From the NCBI GenBank assembly GCA_016124585.1, contig WGNL01000005.1:124001-188000 (forward strand): a DNA stretch of 64,000 nucleotides, written 5' to 3'. Source of the stretch: Bacteroidota bacterium (GTDB lineage Bacteria; Bacteroidota; Bacteroidia; Chitinophagales; Saprospiraceae). The stretch's first letter is position 1. The number at the start of each line of letters is the position of its first letter. Of the stretch, positions 53,178 to 62,534 are shown piece after piece. The position numbers and the translations under genes are program-made. The notes below the pieces were generated by a model that was not told the DNA's origin, searched no databases, and saw only the letters and a list, made by a program, of their open reading frames with translations.

Positions 53178-53801
53178 ATGAAACTCGAAGTTTTCAATAT
53201 CAAAGGCGAAAAAACTGGTAAGACTGTAGAACTTCCAGACTCAGTTTTCGGTGCTCAACCGAATGAACATGCTGTATGGCTTGCAGTTAAGGCATATTTG
53301 GCCAACCAACGCCAAGGCACGCACAAGTCTAAAGAGCGTAGCGAAATGTCCGGTTCTACTCGGAAGCTTCACAAGCAGAAAGGGACTGGTGGCTCACGTA
53401 AGGGTGATATCAACAGCCCACTTTACAAAGGTGGGGGAAGGGTTTTTGGGCCTAAGCCACGTGATTATAGCCAAAAGCTTAATAAGAAAGTTAAACGCCT
53501 TGCACGTCTTTCAGCACTTTCTTCAAAAGCTAGCAATGGTCAAATAGTTGTGCTCGAAGATTTCACTTTCGATGCACCAAAAACAAAGGCTTACTTGAGT
53601 ATGCTCAAGTCACTCAATTTGGATAGTCAAAAGTCTTTATTGGTAACTAACGACTACGAAAAGAATGTGTATCTCTCAAGCCGTAATATCCAAAAAGCGG
53701 CTGTGTCAAGGGCTCAAGACCTTAATACATATGAAATCCTTCATACCAATACCTTGATTTTGTCCGAAGGTTCAATTGGGAAAATTGTAGAAAGTCTTTG
53801 A
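53178..53801 (+). CDS. rplD: 50S ribosomal protein L4
   Basis: Lines the exit tunnel and in some bacteria represses its own operon. The loop ERSEMSGSTRKLHKQKGTGGSRKGDINSPLYKGGG (in part) is the family's tunnel extension. The globular part has SALSSKA and VLEDFTFDAPKTKAYLSML. The C-terminus is TLILSEGSIGKIVESL. At 207 residues its length is normal. Confidence 0.97.
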   Translation: MKLEVFNIKGEKTGKTVELPDSVFGAQPNEHAVWLAVKAYLANQRQGTHKSKERSEMSGSTRKLHKQKGTGGSRKGDINSPLYKGGGRVFGPKPRDYSQKLNKKVKRLARLSALSSKASNGQIVVLEDFTFDAPKTKAYLSMLKSLNLDSQKSLLVTNDYEKNVYLSSRNIQKAAVSRAQDLNTYEILHTNTLILSEGSIGKIVESL

Positions 53802-53856
53802 TTTGATAGTGCTGAAATGATTCAGTCATGTCAATCAACATAGAATCTTAAAAGAA

Positions 53857-54153
53857 ATGGCAAAGCGAATTTTAATTAAACCTATCATCACAGAAAAAGC
53901 GGATTTGTTATCCGAGAAAAGAGGGCAATACTCTTTTGTGGTGAACAAGGATGCCAATAAAATTGAAATCAAGAAAGCGGTGGCCGACCTCTACAATGTA
54001 GAAGTTGATTCCGTTAACACTTTGATTATGCCGTCCAAAACCAAGAGTCGTAACTCAAAGCGCAATGCCATAAAAGGCAGAGTAGCAAGCTTTAAAAAAG
54101 CAGTGGTTACCTTGGCAGAAGGCGAAACAATCAATTTCTTCGGTGAAGTATAA
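53857..54153 (+). CDS. rplW: 50S ribosomal protein L23
   Basis: The tunnel-exit protein that docks trigger factor and SRP. ILIKPIITEKADLLSEKRGQYSFVVNKDANKIEIKKAVADLYNVEVDSVNTLIM, read in pieces, covers the family core, with the IEIKKAV...YNV block. At 98 residues its length is normal. It lies between rplD and rplB in the S10 operon. Confidence 0.97.
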   Translation: MAKRILIKPIITEKADLLSEKRGQYSFVVNKDANKIEIKKAVADLYNVEVDSVNTLIMPSKTKSRNSKRNAIKGRVASFKKAVVTLAEGETINFFGEV

Positions 54154-54228
54154 AAAAGTGATGAGCTAATTGTAGCAGAATTTCAAATATACTGTGACAA
54201 CTAGTTTAGTTACGAATAGCATTAGAAA

Positions 54229-55059
54229 ATGGCACTGAAAAAATACAATCCGATAACACCAGGGACAAGGTTCAAAATAGGTGTTTCAAGGGCAGAAATC
54301 ACAACAGATACGCCAGAACGCAGTCTTTTGGCTCCGATGAGCAAAACTGGTGGTCGCAACCGGACTGGTAAGATGACCATGCGTCAAATTGGTGGTGGCC
54401 ACAAGCGTCGCTATCGTATCATTGACTTCAAGCGTGACAAGGATGGTGTTCCTGGAACGGTTAAAACAATCGAGTACGATCCAAATCGCTCAGCATACAT
54501 TGCATTGATAGCATATGCTGATGGAGATAAGCGGTATATCATTGCTCCCCATGGATTGAAAGTTGGAGACCAAATAATGTCTGGGGCTAAAGCTACTCCA
54601 AACACCGGCAACTGTCTCTTCTTGAAAGACATTCCACTCGGTACTGCCATACATGCTATTGAACTGACACCAGGTAGAGGTGCTGCCTTAGTTAGGTCTG
54701 CAGGAACTTCTGCCACTATGATGGGTCGTGAAGACCGATATGCAGTAGTGAAATTACCTTCAGGTGAAACACGCAGGATTCTGATTACTTGTCGTGCTAC
54801 GATGGGGACTTGTTCGAATCCCGACCACGGGCTTGTTACTTTAGGTAAAGCCGGTGCGAAGCGCTGGGCTGGCAGACGTCCACGAGTTCGTGGTGTAGCA
54901 ATGAACCCAGTGGATCACCCAATGGGTGGTGGTGAGGGTCGTGCATCTGGTGGACACCCACGCTCACGGACCGGTAAGTTTGCCAAAGGTGCTAAGACTC
55001 GTAACAAGAACAAGCACTCTTCGCAATTGATTATTTCAAGAAGAAAAACAACTAATTAA
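54229..55059 (+). CDS. rplB: 50S ribosomal protein L2
   Basis: Essential for subunit joining and peptidyl transferase folding. The family blocks are [29 protein letters not shown] (in pieces), [23 protein letters not shown] and the terminal [21 protein letters not shown], which includes the essential histidine region. At 276 residues its length is normal. Confidence 0.99.
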   Translation: MALKKYNPITPGTRFKIGVSRAEITTDTPERSLLAPMSKTGGRNRTGKMTMRQIGGGHKRRYRIIDFKRDKDGVPGTVKTIEYDPNRSAYIALIAYADGDKRYIIAPHGLKVGDQIMSGAKATPNTGNCLFLKDIPLGTAIHAIELTPGRGAALVRSAGTSATMMGREDRYAVVKLPSGETRRILITCRATMGTCSNPDHGLVTLGKAGAKRWAGRRPRVRGVAMNPVDHPMGGGEGRASGGHPRSRTGKFAKGAKTRNKNKHSSQLIISRRKTTN

Positions 55060-55133
55060 ACAAGGTTGTGGAATTAAGAAATGCGATTTTAAATCAAGAT
55101 TCTTGATTACCAACACTTTAAAAATATCGAGAA

Positions 55134-55403
55134 ATGCCTCGTTCTATTAAAAAAGGACCATACGTTCATCACAAGTTGATGAAAAAAGTAGATGCGGCAA
55201 AAGGCGCAACTCGCAAACAGGTGATTAAAACCTGGTCACGTGCCTCTATGATTATTCCTGACATGGTTGGTGAAACAATTGCCGTACACAATGGTAAAAA
55301 TTTCATTCCAGTCTTTGTAACTGAACCAATGGTTGGGCACAAACTGGGTGAATTTTCTCCAACCCGCAATTTCCGTGGCCATGCTGGTCACCGTAAGGGT
55401 TAA
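55134..55403 (+). CDS. rpsS: 30S ribosomal protein S19
   Basis: Binds S13 and 16S rRNA in the head of the small subunit. [44 protein letters not shown] (in pieces) and [22 protein letters not shown] are classic. At 89 residues its length is normal. It is followed by rplV after 67 bases. Confidence 0.98.
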   Translation: MPRSIKKGPYVHHKLMKKVDAAKGATRKQVIKTWSRASMIIPDMVGETIAVHNGKNFIPVFVTEPMVGHKLGEFSPTRNFRGHAGHRKG

Positions 55404-55470
55404 GTTAAGAACAATGGTTGACAATTTCGCCATTAATTTTTGAGACTGATAACAGTACAATTAATAGAAA

Positions 55471-55860
55471 ATGGAAGCAGTAGCCAAAATAAAAAATTGC
55501 CCAATGTCTCCCCGTAAGATGCGGTTGGTAGTCAACAACATCAGGGGTAAGAAGGTAGGTGAAGCATTGAGCATTCTTCGTTTCACAAAAAATGAAGCAG
55601 GCTCTTGGCTTGAAAAATTATTGCTCTCAGCAATTGCCAATTGGGAATACAAACTCGATGGTGCTGAAAGCGCAGATGATTACAACCTTATTGTGAAAAC
55701 GATTTTTGTGGATGAAGCAGCTATGTTGAAGCGCTTCCGCCCAGCTACACACGGTCGTGCTGCTCGGATTCACAAGCGTCGCAATCACGTTACTTTGATA
55801 GTGGAAAATAAAATTCCGCTTGAACGTGATCTTGCTCCAACTGCTGAAGCAGAAGGTTAA
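55471..55860 (+). CDS. rplV: 50S ribosomal protein L22
   Basis: A tunnel-wall protein whose beta-hairpin contacts the nascent chain. CPMSPRKMRLVVNNIRGKKVGEALSILRF (in part) is the conserved opening. FRPATHGRAARIHKRRNHVTLIVEN is the hairpin and C-terminal strand, the usual site of macrolide-resistance changes; it looks unmodified. At 129 residues it has a short C-terminal extension rich in acidic residues. Confidence 0.97.
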   Translation: MEAVAKIKNCPMSPRKMRLVVNNIRGKKVGEALSILRFTKNEAGSWLEKLLLSAIANWEYKLDGAESADDYNLIVKTIFVDEAAMLKRFRPATHGRAARIHKRRNHVTLIVENKIPLERDLAPTAEAEG

Positions 55861-55892
55861 TTAAAACTCAGAATCATTAATATCTAAGTATA

Positions 55893-56687
55893 ATGGGTCA
55901 AAAGACTAATCCGATTGGGAATCGCTTAGGCATCATCAGAGGTTGGGATTCCAACTGGTACGCCGATAAAGATTATGGTGACAAGGTAGTAGAAGATGAA
56001 AAAATCCGCATCTACCTAAAAGCCCGTATTGCAAAAGGTGGTATCGCACGAGTGATTATTGAGCGTGCGCTAAAGCGTATCACGGTTACCATTCACACTT
56101 CACGTCCTGGCATTGTAATCGGTAAAGGTGGCCAAGAGGTAGATAAGATTCGGGAAGAACTTCGTAAGCTGACTGGTAAGGAAGTTCAAATCAATATTGT
56201 GGAAATTCGCAAGCCAGAATTGGATGCTTCCATAGTAGGTGAGTCAATTGCTAAGCAAATTGAAGCACGTATCAACTATCGCCGTGCTATCAAAATGGCA
56301 ATACAGTCTACTATACGTGCAGGGGCAGAGGGAATTAAAGTCCGTATCTCAGGTCGATTGGCAGGTTCTGAAATGGCTCGCACTGAAGAATATAAAGATG
56401 GTCGTACACCATTGCACACTTTCCGCACTGATATCGACTATATTTTGAGCGAAGCTCAAACTGTTTATGGCAAAATAGGTATCAAGGTTTGGATATGCAA
56501 AGGTGAGGTATACGGAAAGCGTGATCTTTCTCCAAATGCAGGACTGCAAAAGAAAGAACGTGTAGGAGGAGAAGGTGGTGGCGGTGACCGTCGGGAAGGT
56601 GGCCGTCGTGACGGCCGCAGAGATGGCGGTGGACGACGTGGAGAAGGTGGTCGTAGAGGAGGAGAAGGCGGCGGTCGTCGGAGATAA
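55893..56687 (+). CDS. rpsC: 30S ribosomal protein S3 with a long RGG-type tail
   Basis: Forms the mRNA entry site. [29 protein letters not shown] (in part) and the KH motif [20 protein letters not shown] are the family hallmarks; [30 protein letters not shown], in part, covers the C-terminal domain. After about residue 222 comes a tail of about 40 residues of alternating Gly, Arg, Glu and Asp ([19 protein letters not shown], and so on). E. coli S3 is 233 residues without such a tail, so this one probably adds RNA-binding capacity. Confidence 0.98.
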   Translation: MGQKTNPIGNRLGIIRGWDSNWYADKDYGDKVVEDEKIRIYLKARIAKGGIARVIIERALKRITVTIHTSRPGIVIGKGGQEVDKIREELRKLTGKEVQINIVEIRKPELDASIVGESIAKQIEARINYRRAIKMAIQSTIRAGAEGIKVRISGRLAGSEMARTEEYKDGRTPLHTFRTDIDYILSEAQTVYGKIGIKVWICKGEVYGKRDLSPNAGLQKKERVGGEGGGGDRREGGRRDGRRDGGGRRGEGGRRGGEGGGRRR

Positions 56688-56728
56688 TTTTTGATTAAAT
56701 ATTAAACTAAGATTCAAATAATTCGATG

Positions 56729-56822
56729 TACTTTTGCAGCCGATTTTTCAGAAGGGGTAGCAAAATGACATATCGGAGCGTTTCAAATTGATTTTTAACC
56801 CGGCGTGATAACCAAAAGCCGG
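56729..56822 (+). promoter_or_regulatory. Possible internal promoter and leader before rplP
   Basis: The 152-base rpsC-rplP spacer has TACTTTTG (56729-56736), matching TAnnTTTG, and downstream a hairpin CCGGC...GCCGG (56800-56804 with 56818-56822). No TTG lies at the right distance, so promoter activity is uncertain. Confidence 0.4.
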
Positions 56823-56839
56823 CTTTCAAAACGAATAAG

Positions 56840-57262
56840 ATGTTACAGCCTAAGCGTACGAAATATCGCAAACAACAGAAGCCAGTTAGAAAATCCGTTG
56901 ATGTAAGAGGAAGTGTTGTTTCTTTTGGCATCTATGGTTTGAAAGCTATTACAGGCGGAAGGTTAACAAGTCGTCAGATTGAATCAGCACGTATTGCTAT
57001 GACCCGTTACATGAAAAGAGAGGGTCAGGTTTGGATTCGGATTTTTCCTGATAAGCCTATTACTCGCAAACCACAAGAAGTGAGGATGGGTAAAGGTAAA
57101 GGCTCACTTGATCACTACGTAGCTATGGTAGCGCCAGGTCGCATTATGTTTGAGATCGATGGCGTCAGCCAAGAGATTGCTCAAGAAGCCCTTCGCTTGG
57201 CGGCACAGAAACTACCGGTTTTGACGAAATTGACAACAAGACCTGATATGGTGAAATTCTGA
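56840..57262 (+). CDS. rplP: 50S ribosomal protein L16
   Basis: Helps position tRNA in the A site. [65 protein letters not shown] (in pieces), and [26 protein letters not shown] are family blocks. At 140 residues its length is normal. The gene begins after a 152-base spacer that may carry its own promoter. Confidence 0.98.
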   Translation: MLQPKRTKYRKQQKPVRKSVDVRGSVVSFGIYGLKAITGGRLTSRQIESARIAMTRYMKREGQVWIRIFPDKPITRKPQEVRMGKGKGSLDHYVAMVAPGRIMFEIDGVSQEIAQEALRLAAQKLPVLTKLTTRPDMVKF

Positions 57263-57316
57263 TGAATAGATAAACTAATTTAACAATCTCTTCATCAATA
57301 AATATCAACTAAGAAA

Positions 57317-57577
57317 ATGGCAACCAAGAAATATCTGGAACTTCAAGAACTCGCTGACGCCGAATTAATTGAGGAGTTGGAAGGCTCGGAGGCAGCTTAT
57401 GAGAAAGCAAGGTTTGATCATTCCGTAAAAGGTTTGGACAATCCACTTGAACTCAGGGAAATGCGCCGTGACATCGCCAGAATTCAAACTGAAGTTCGCA
57501 AGCGTGAACTTGCGCAGATGACTCCTGACGAACTAGCAAAGCGTTCAAAAATCAGGGAAAGAAGGAGAAGAAAGTAG
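57317..57577 (+). CDS. rpmC: 50S ribosomal protein L29
   Basis: Sits at the tunnel exit beside L23. The helical hairpin YLELQELADAELIEELEGSEAAYEKARFDHSVKGLDNPLELREMRRDIARIQTEVRKRE, read in pieces, ends in a basic C-terminal extension (RSKIRERRRRK). At 86 residues it is longer than E. coli L29 (63). The position between rplP and rpsQ settles the identity. Confidence 0.93.
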   Translation: MATKKYLELQELADAELIEELEGSEAAYEKARFDHSVKGLDNPLELREMRRDIARIQTEVRKRELAQMTPDELAKRSKIRERRRRK

Positions 57578-57638
57578 TAGATGATAGTTGATGGCCAACA
57601 GTTACAACTGCCAACTTTCAACTACAAACCATATAAAA

Positions 57639-57896
57639 ATGGAATCCAGAAAAATAAGAAAATCAAGGGTTGGTGTCGTTGTCAGTAATAAAATGACAAA
57701 GTCAATCAGCGTGAAGGTTGAGCGCCGCATACAGCACCCGCTCTATGGCAAGTCTGTGAAAATGTCTAAGAAGTTCATGGCTCACGATGAAAATAACGAT
57801 TGCAACATCGGTGATGTCGTGCGCATTTCAGAAACACGGCCATTGAGCAAGAACAAGCGCTGGCGCTTAATTGAAATACTTGAAAGAGCGAAATAA
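57639..57896 (+). CDS. rpsQ: 30S ribosomal protein S17
   Basis: Binds 16S rRNA early in assembly. The start at 57639 ([19 protein letters not shown]) is the family start; an ATG 51 bases earlier adds a stretch with no family match. KTIVVKV-like [17 protein letters not shown] and [25 protein letters not shown] follow. At 85 residues its length is normal. Confidence 0.97.
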   Translation: MESRKIRKSRVGVVVSNKMTKSISVKVERRIQHPLYGKSVKMSKKFMAHDENNDCNIGDVVRISETRPLSKNKRWRLIEILERAK

Positions 57897-57973
57897 CCAG
57901 TCGTTGAATTTAACGCCGCTGTCAATCGAATTTTGACATGCATTAAACAACAACTAATTAAAATTAGGCAGAT

Positions 57974-58339
57974 ATGATTCAGCAGGAATCGAGGCTCAAA
58001 GTAGCGGATAATAGTGGTGCAAAGGAAGTACTTTGCATTCGGGTACTAGGCGGATCTCACCGTCGTTATGCTTCGGTAGGCGATAAAATAGTTGTTGCTG
58101 TCAAGGATTCTTCACCAGGTGGTGTAAAGAAAGGCACAGTTTCAAAAGCTGTTGTTGTTCGTACCAAGAAGGAAGTTCGCCGTAAAGATGGTTCTTATAT
58201 TCGTTTTGACGACAACGCTTGCGTTTTGTTGAACAACAATGACGAACCAAGAGGGTCCCGTATTTTCGGGCCAGTAGCTCGTGAGCTGCGGGAGAGAGAC
58301 TATATGCGTATTGTTTCATTAGCTCCTGAGGTACTTTAA
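57974..58339 (+). CDS. rplN: 50S ribosomal protein L14
   Basis: Forms intersubunit bridge contacts. [67 protein letters not shown] (in pieces) and [29 protein letters not shown] are the family landmarks. At 121 residues its length is normal. It opens the spc part of the cluster. Confidence 0.98.
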   Translation: MIQQESRLKVADNSGAKEVLCIRVLGGSHRRYASVGDKIVVAVKDSSPGGVKKGTVSKAVVVRTKKEVRRKDGSYIRFDDNACVLLNNNDEPRGSRIFGPVARELRERDYMRIVSLAPEVL

Positions 58340-58402
58340 ATCTTAATTTCGAAATTGAGCAACTTTTAAAACAAGGTTGTATCAGACAAGTCGCTGATTA
58401 TC

Positions 58403-58747
58403 ATGGCAAATAAAGAAAAAAAGACAAGGTTTGCACCGAAGCTCCACATAAAAAAGGGCGATAAGGTGAAAGTCATTGCCGGTAACTACAAAGGTGAAAC
58501 GGGCGAAGTATTGGAAGTATTTCCAGACAAGAATCGTGCGATTGTTGACAATGTTAACATGAAGAAAAAACACCGTAAACCTACCCAAGACACACCAGGC
58601 GGTATTGTAGATATCGCAGCACCAATCCATCTTTCCAACCTGATGCTGGTTGACCCCAAATCAGGTGAAGCTACTCGAATTGGCCGGAAGTTGGTTGATG
58701 GCAAATTGGTTCGCTATGCTAAAAAGTCTGGCGAATTATTTAATTAA
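58403..58747 (+). CDS. rplX: 50S ribosomal protein L24
   Basis: Starts assembly of the large subunit. The KOW motif is [40 protein letters not shown], seen in pieces, and the second half has [29 protein letters not shown]. At 114 residues its length is slightly longer than E. coli (104). It is in standard order before rplE. Confidence 0.97.
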   Translation: MANKEKKTRFAPKLHIKKGDKVKVIAGNYKGETGEVLEVFPDKNRAIVDNVNMKKKHRKPTQDTPGGIVDIAAPIHLSNLMLVDPKSGEATRIGRKLVDGKLVRYAKKSGELFN

Positions 58748-58769
58748 TTTCTGACTAATTTTTCAAGCA

Positions 58770-59339
58770 ATGAAATACGTTTCAAGGTTAAAGGCTAAAT
58801 ACGAAAAGGATGTTGTTCCAGCACTGAAAGAACAATTCCAGTACAAGAACCCAATGGAAATTCCCAAATTGGTAAAGATTTGCCTTAACCAAGGTGTGGG
58901 TCAAGCTACTCAAGATAAAAAGCTGATAGATGTTGCTATTGAAGAAATGACTCAAATAGCAGGTCAGAAAGCAGTGGCAGTTAAAGCTAGAAAATCAGTT
59001 TCTAACTTTAAGCTTCGTGAAGGTATGCCAATTGGTGTTCGCACTACCTTGCGTGGTGTTCGCATGTGGGAATTCATGGACAGGCTCATCTCTGTTTCAT
59101 TGCCACGTGTACGTGACTTTAGAGGTATCAATGACAAGAGCTTTGATGGCAGAGGTAATTATTCTATGGGGGTGACTGAACACATCATTTTCCCAGAGAT
59201 TGATTTGGACAAAGTAACCAAGATTACTGGTATGGACATCACTTTTGTGACTACTGCAAAAACAGATAACGAGGCCTATACCTTGCTAAAGCAACTTGGT
59301 CTTCCATTCAAAAGTAAAAATACTGCACAACAGTCATAA
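58770..59339 (+). CDS. rplE: 50S ribosomal protein L5
   Basis: Binds 5S rRNA and bridges to the small subunit. The family blocks are [32 protein letters not shown]-like [34 protein letters not shown] (in pieces), and [37 protein letters not shown], also in pieces. At 189 residues its length is normal. Confidence 0.98.
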   Translation: MKYVSRLKAKYEKDVVPALKEQFQYKNPMEIPKLVKICLNQGVGQATQDKKLIDVAIEEMTQIAGQKAVAVKARKSVSNFKLREGMPIGVRTTLRGVRMWEFMDRLISVSLPRVRDFRGINDKSFDGRGNYSMGVTEHIIFPEIDLDKVTKITGMDITFVTTAKTDNEAYTLLKQLGLPFKSKNTAQQS

Positions 59340-59382
59340 CCTAAGATTTTACTTAATTGCTGAATAGGCAAATAATAATAAA

Positions 59383-59652
59383 ATGGCAAAGAAATCAATC
59401 ATAGCACGAGAAGTTAAGCGAGCAAAAATGGTCGCCAAATACGCCGAACTTCGCAAGAAACTGAAAGAAGCAGGTGACTACGATGCACTTGACAAATTAC
59501 CTCGTAATGCATTACCTGTCCGGTTGCACAATCGTTGCAAGCTCACAGGTCGTCCAAAGGGATACATGCGGAAGTTTGGACTTTGCCGGGTAAAGTTTCG
59601 TGAAATGGCCTTGGATGGTAAAATTCCAGGCGTAACCAAAGCAAGCTGGTAA
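59383..59652 (+). CDS. rpsN: 30S ribosomal protein S14 (zinc-independent form)
   Basis: A small-subunit head protein. It has 89 residues and the long-type sequence: [43 protein letters not shown] and [25 protein letters not shown] (in pieces). The four cysteines of the short zinc form are absent (only two scattered cysteines), so this is the zinc-independent type. Confidence 0.97.
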   Translation: MAKKSIIAREVKRAKMVAKYAELRKKLKEAGDYDALDKLPRNALPVRLHNRCKLTGRPKGYMRKFGLCRVKFREMALDGKIPGVTKASW

Positions 59653-59681
59653 TCATTGATTCCAATAGCAAACAAATTAAA

Positions 59682-60086
59682 ATGATAGTAACGGATCCAA
59701 TAGCAGATTTCCTGACCCGCATTCGCAATGCTCAGCAGGCAGGCCATAAAGTGGTGGAAATTCCTTCTTCCAATGAAAAGAAGGCCATTACTGAAATCCT
59801 TTACAACAATGGATATATCTTAAAGTACAAATTTGATGACGAGGCTGGGTTTAACGGCCTTATCAAAATTGCTCTTAAATATGACCTTGTTTCAAGGAAG
59901 CCAATCATTCGCAAGCTGGAGAGATTCAGCCGTCCAGGTCTGCGCCAGTACCGCAAAGCTGCTGAGATACCAAAAGTAATCAACGGGTTGGGTATTGCCA
60001 TCGTGTCTACCTCTAAAGGAATTATGACCGATAAGCAAGCAAGACAAGAGAATGTTGGTGGTGAAGTTCTTTGCTTCGTTTATTGA
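59682..60086 (+). CDS. rpsH: 30S ribosomal protein S8
   Basis: Binds the central domain of 16S rRNA; in E. coli it represses the spc operon. TDPIADFLTRIRNAQQAGHKVVEIPSSNEK (in pieces), KYDLVSRKPIIRKLERFSRPGLRQY and GLGIAIVSTSKGIMTDKQARQENVGGEVLCFVY, also in pieces, are the family blocks. At 134 residues its length is normal. Confidence 0.98.
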   Translation: MIVTDPIADFLTRIRNAQQAGHKVVEIPSSNEKKAITEILYNNGYILKYKFDDEAGFNGLIKIALKYDLVSRKPIIRKLERFSRPGLRQYRKAAEIPKVINGLGIAIVSTSKGIMTDKQARQENVGGEVLCFVY

Positions 60087-60112
60087 TTTTTTACTAATTA
60101 AATTAGAAGAAA

Positions 60113-60670
60113 ATGTCCCGGATAGGAAAAATGCCGATAAGCTTGCCAAAAGGAGTCGAAGTTAAAATCAGCGACAAAAATGTGGTAACAGTAAAAGGTC
60201 CCAAAGGACAACTTGTACAGCAAGTTGACCCTGATATCAAGGTTTCAATGGAGGACGGCGTTATTTCGGTTACCCGCCCAACTGACCAGAAACGCCACCG
60301 TTCTTTGCACGGCCTTTACCGTTCACTCATCAACAACATGGTTGAGGGAGTTTCAAATGGCTATTCAAAAGACCTTGAGGTAGTTGGTGTCGGTTATCGT
60401 GCTGCAAATACAGGACAATTGCTGGAGTTAACTTTGGGCTATTCTCACCCCGTGATGTTTGCATTACCTGATGAGGTGAAAGTTTCTACTTCACAAGAAA
60501 AAGGTAAAAACCCAATGATCCGCTTGGAAAGCGCTGACAAGGAACTCATAGGCCAAATTGCTGCGAAAATCAAGTCTTTCCGCAAATCTGAACCTTACAA
60601 AGGAAAAGGTATCAAATTCCAAGGAGAAATTCTCCGTCGGAAAGCTGGTAAAGCCGCTGCCAAGAAGTAA
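60113..60670 (+). CDS. rplF: 50S ribosomal protein L6
   Basis: Sits near the elongation-factor binding site. MSRIGKMPISLPKGVEVKI opens it, and two similar domains follow: GPKGQLVQQVDP and LHGLYRSLINNMVEGVSNGYSKDLEVVGVGYRA (in part), and the second domain ends SFRKSEPYKGKGIKFQGEILRRKAGKAAAKK. At 185 residues its length is normal. Confidence 0.98.
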   Translation: MSRIGKMPISLPKGVEVKISDKNVVTVKGPKGQLVQQVDPDIKVSMEDGVISVTRPTDQKRHRSLHGLYRSLINNMVEGVSNGYSKDLEVVGVGYRAANTGQLLELTLGYSHPVMFALPDEVKVSTSQEKGKNPMIRLESADKELIGQIAAKIKSFRKSEPYKGKGIKFQGEILRRKAGKAAAKK

Positions 60671-60785
60671 TAATTTATTTCCAGCTGTATCGCTGGAATT
60701 TATTTTGTTCAGAATTAAGTTGAAAATAATGTTTTGGGTTTGGACTTCGTGCGCCTTTCACTAAGACAAAAACATTAATCAAGTA

Positions 60786-61136
60786 ATGAAATTCAAGAAA
60801 GAACAACGCAGGCGCAAAATTCACCTGCGAATTCGCAAGGCCATCGTTGGCACATCCGAACGCCCTCGACTGAGTGTTTTTCGAAGCAATAAGGCCATTT
60901 ATTGTCAATTGATAGATGACCGTGAAGGCCACACAATTTTGGCAGCTTCCACTATGGATAAAAGTATTGGAAATGCTACAAAAGTAGAACAGGCCAAGGA
61001 AGTTGGTAAGTTGATTGCAAAAAAAGCCATTGATTCAAAAATTGAAGCTGTTGTATTTGACCGTAGCGGTTATTTGTACCATGGCAGGATTAAGGCTCTG
61101 GCAGAAGGCGCTCGTGAAGGCGGCTTGAAATTCTAA
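60786..61136 (+). CDS. rplR: 50S ribosomal protein L18
   Basis: Binds 5S rRNA with L5. [38 protein letters not shown] (in pieces), [43 protein letters not shown] are the family blocks. At 116 residues its length is normal. It is preceded by a 115-base spacer. Confidence 0.98.
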   Translation: MKFKKEQRRRKIHLRIRKAIVGTSERPRLSVFRSNKAIYCQLIDDREGHTILAASTMDKSIGNATKVEQAKEVGKLIAKKAIDSKIEAVVFDRSGYLYHGRIKALAEGAREGGLKF

Positions 61137-61182
61137 ATCATTGTGAAAAATCTCTTTTTAAAAGAGTCAAAATAATTTTTCA

Positions 61183-61701
61183 ATGTCAAATAGCAACGTT
61201 CAGAAGGTTAGAAACGTAGAAACAGAAATCAAAGAAAAGCTGGTGAGCTTGAACCGGGTTGCAAAGGTGACCAAAGGTGGCCGCACTTTCAGTTTTGCTG
61301 CGATTGTTGTGGTTGGCGATGGTAATGGATCTGTGGGCCAAGGCCTTGGCAAAGCCCGTGACGTTACAGAAGCTATCACAAAAGCTGCTGCAGATGCTAA
61401 GAAGAATATGATTAAAGTACCTGTATTTAAAGGTACCATTCCTCATGAGCAGAAAGGAAAATTTGGTGCAGGTCGGGTACTTATTCGTCCAGCGGCAGAT
61501 GGTACCGGTGTAATTGCTGGTGGTTCCATGAGGGCTGTTCTTGAAATTGCAGGCGTCCATAACGTTTTAGCGAAATCAATGGGGTCTTCCAACCCACACA
61601 ATGTGGTGAAGGCTACGATTGATGCACTTTCTAAACTTCGTAGCTCGATTGATATTTCAAAGCAACGCAGCTTGACATTGGACAAAGTATTTAACGGATA
61701 A
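61183..61701 (+). CDS. rpsE: 30S ribosomal protein S5
   Basis: Part of the mRNA entry site; affects decoding accuracy. [42 protein letters not shown] (in pieces), the [36 protein letters not shown] block (in pieces) and a short C-terminus are family landmarks. At 172 residues its length is normal. Confidence 0.98.
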   Translation: MSNSNVQKVRNVETEIKEKLVSLNRVAKVTKGGRTFSFAAIVVVGDGNGSVGQGLGKARDVTEAITKAAADAKKNMIKVPVFKGTIPHEQKGKFGAGRVLIRPAADGTGVIAGGSMRAVLEIAGVHNVLAKSMGSSNPHNVVKATIDALSKLRSSIDISKQRSLTLDKVFNG

Positions 61702-61760
61702 GGCAAACGAGATTGTTTTATCAAAATTGAAACAGCAACCAAACCAGAAATTTATCAATA

Positions 61761-61940
61761 ATGGGTAAGGTTAAAATAACACAGGTAAAAAGCACAATAG
61801 ATCGTCCTAAACGTCAAAAGCTGACGATTGAGGCACTGGGCATTCGCAAAATGCATCAAACTGTTGTGCACGAGGCAACTCCCCAAATCATGGGAATGAT
61901 TGCTAAAGTTCAACACTTGATAGTAGTGGAGAACGCTTAA
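61761..61940 (+). CDS. rpmD: 50S ribosomal protein L30
   Basis: A short gene of 59 codons between rpsE and rplO. The product MGKVKITQVKSTIDRPKRQK continues with TIEALGIRKMHQTVVHEATPQIMGMIAKVQHLIVVENA in pieces, the complete L30 domain. Bacterial L30 is usually 58-60 residues and lies exactly here. The start is preceded by A-rich sequence without Shine-Dalgarno. Confidence 0.97.
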   Translation: MGKVKITQVKSTIDRPKRQKLTIEALGIRKMHQTVVHEATPQIMGMIAKVQHLIVVENA

Positions 61941-61980
61941 TCAACAATAACTATCGTTCATTTTCAATTGACTTGATAAA

Positions 61981-62427
61981 ATGGAACTTCATAATCTAAA
62001 ACCGGCGAAAGGCGCTGTTCATAAAGAAAAGCGAATTGGTAGGGGCCAAGCTTCTGGCAAGGGTGGAACCGCCGGAAAAGGTCACAACGGTGCTAAAGCT
62101 CGTGCTGGTCACAACGAAAAGCGTGGTTTTGAAGGTGGACAGACTCCACTTCAGCGTCGTGTGCCTAAACGTGGATTCAAAAACCCTAATCGGGTTGAGT
62201 TCACTGCTTTGAACTTAGATCGCATTCAGGAAATTGTTGAGAAATACAATCTGACTGATATTACGTTGGAGGCACTTCATGCCAATGGCATCATCAGCAA
62301 AAATGAAAAAGTAAAGGTTTTGGGCAGGGGCGAATTGAACAGTTCCGTAAAGGTAACTGCTCACGCTGTATCTGCTACTGCTAAACAAGCTATTGAGGAA
62401 AAAGGCGGAAGCGTTAATCTGGTTTGA
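61981..62427 (+). CDS. rplO: 50S ribosomal protein L15
   Basis: A late-assembly large-subunit protein. MELHNLKPAKGAVHKEKRIGRGQASGKGGTAGKGHNGAKARAG, read in pieces, is the basic glycine-rich extension. It is followed by FEGGQTPLQRRVPKRGFKNPNRVEF and the globular domain ending VSATAKQAIEEKGGSVNLV. At 148 residues its length is normal. rplO is followed by secY after 107 bases. Confidence 0.98.
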   Translation: MELHNLKPAKGAVHKEKRIGRGQASGKGGTAGKGHNGAKARAGHNEKRGFEGGQTPLQRRVPKRGFKNPNRVEFTALNLDRIQEIVEKYNLTDITLEALHANGIISKNEKVKVLGRGELNSSVKVTAHAVSATAKQAIEEKGGSVNLV

Positions 62428-62534
62428 AGGTTGAAGCTTGCCGCACGGAAAGCGGGAGGAAATCTTTCAGTGTGAAGTTTCGAGTGTCAAACATCAAATC
62501 CAACATACCAAGCAGGTTGGTATAAGAATTTCCG

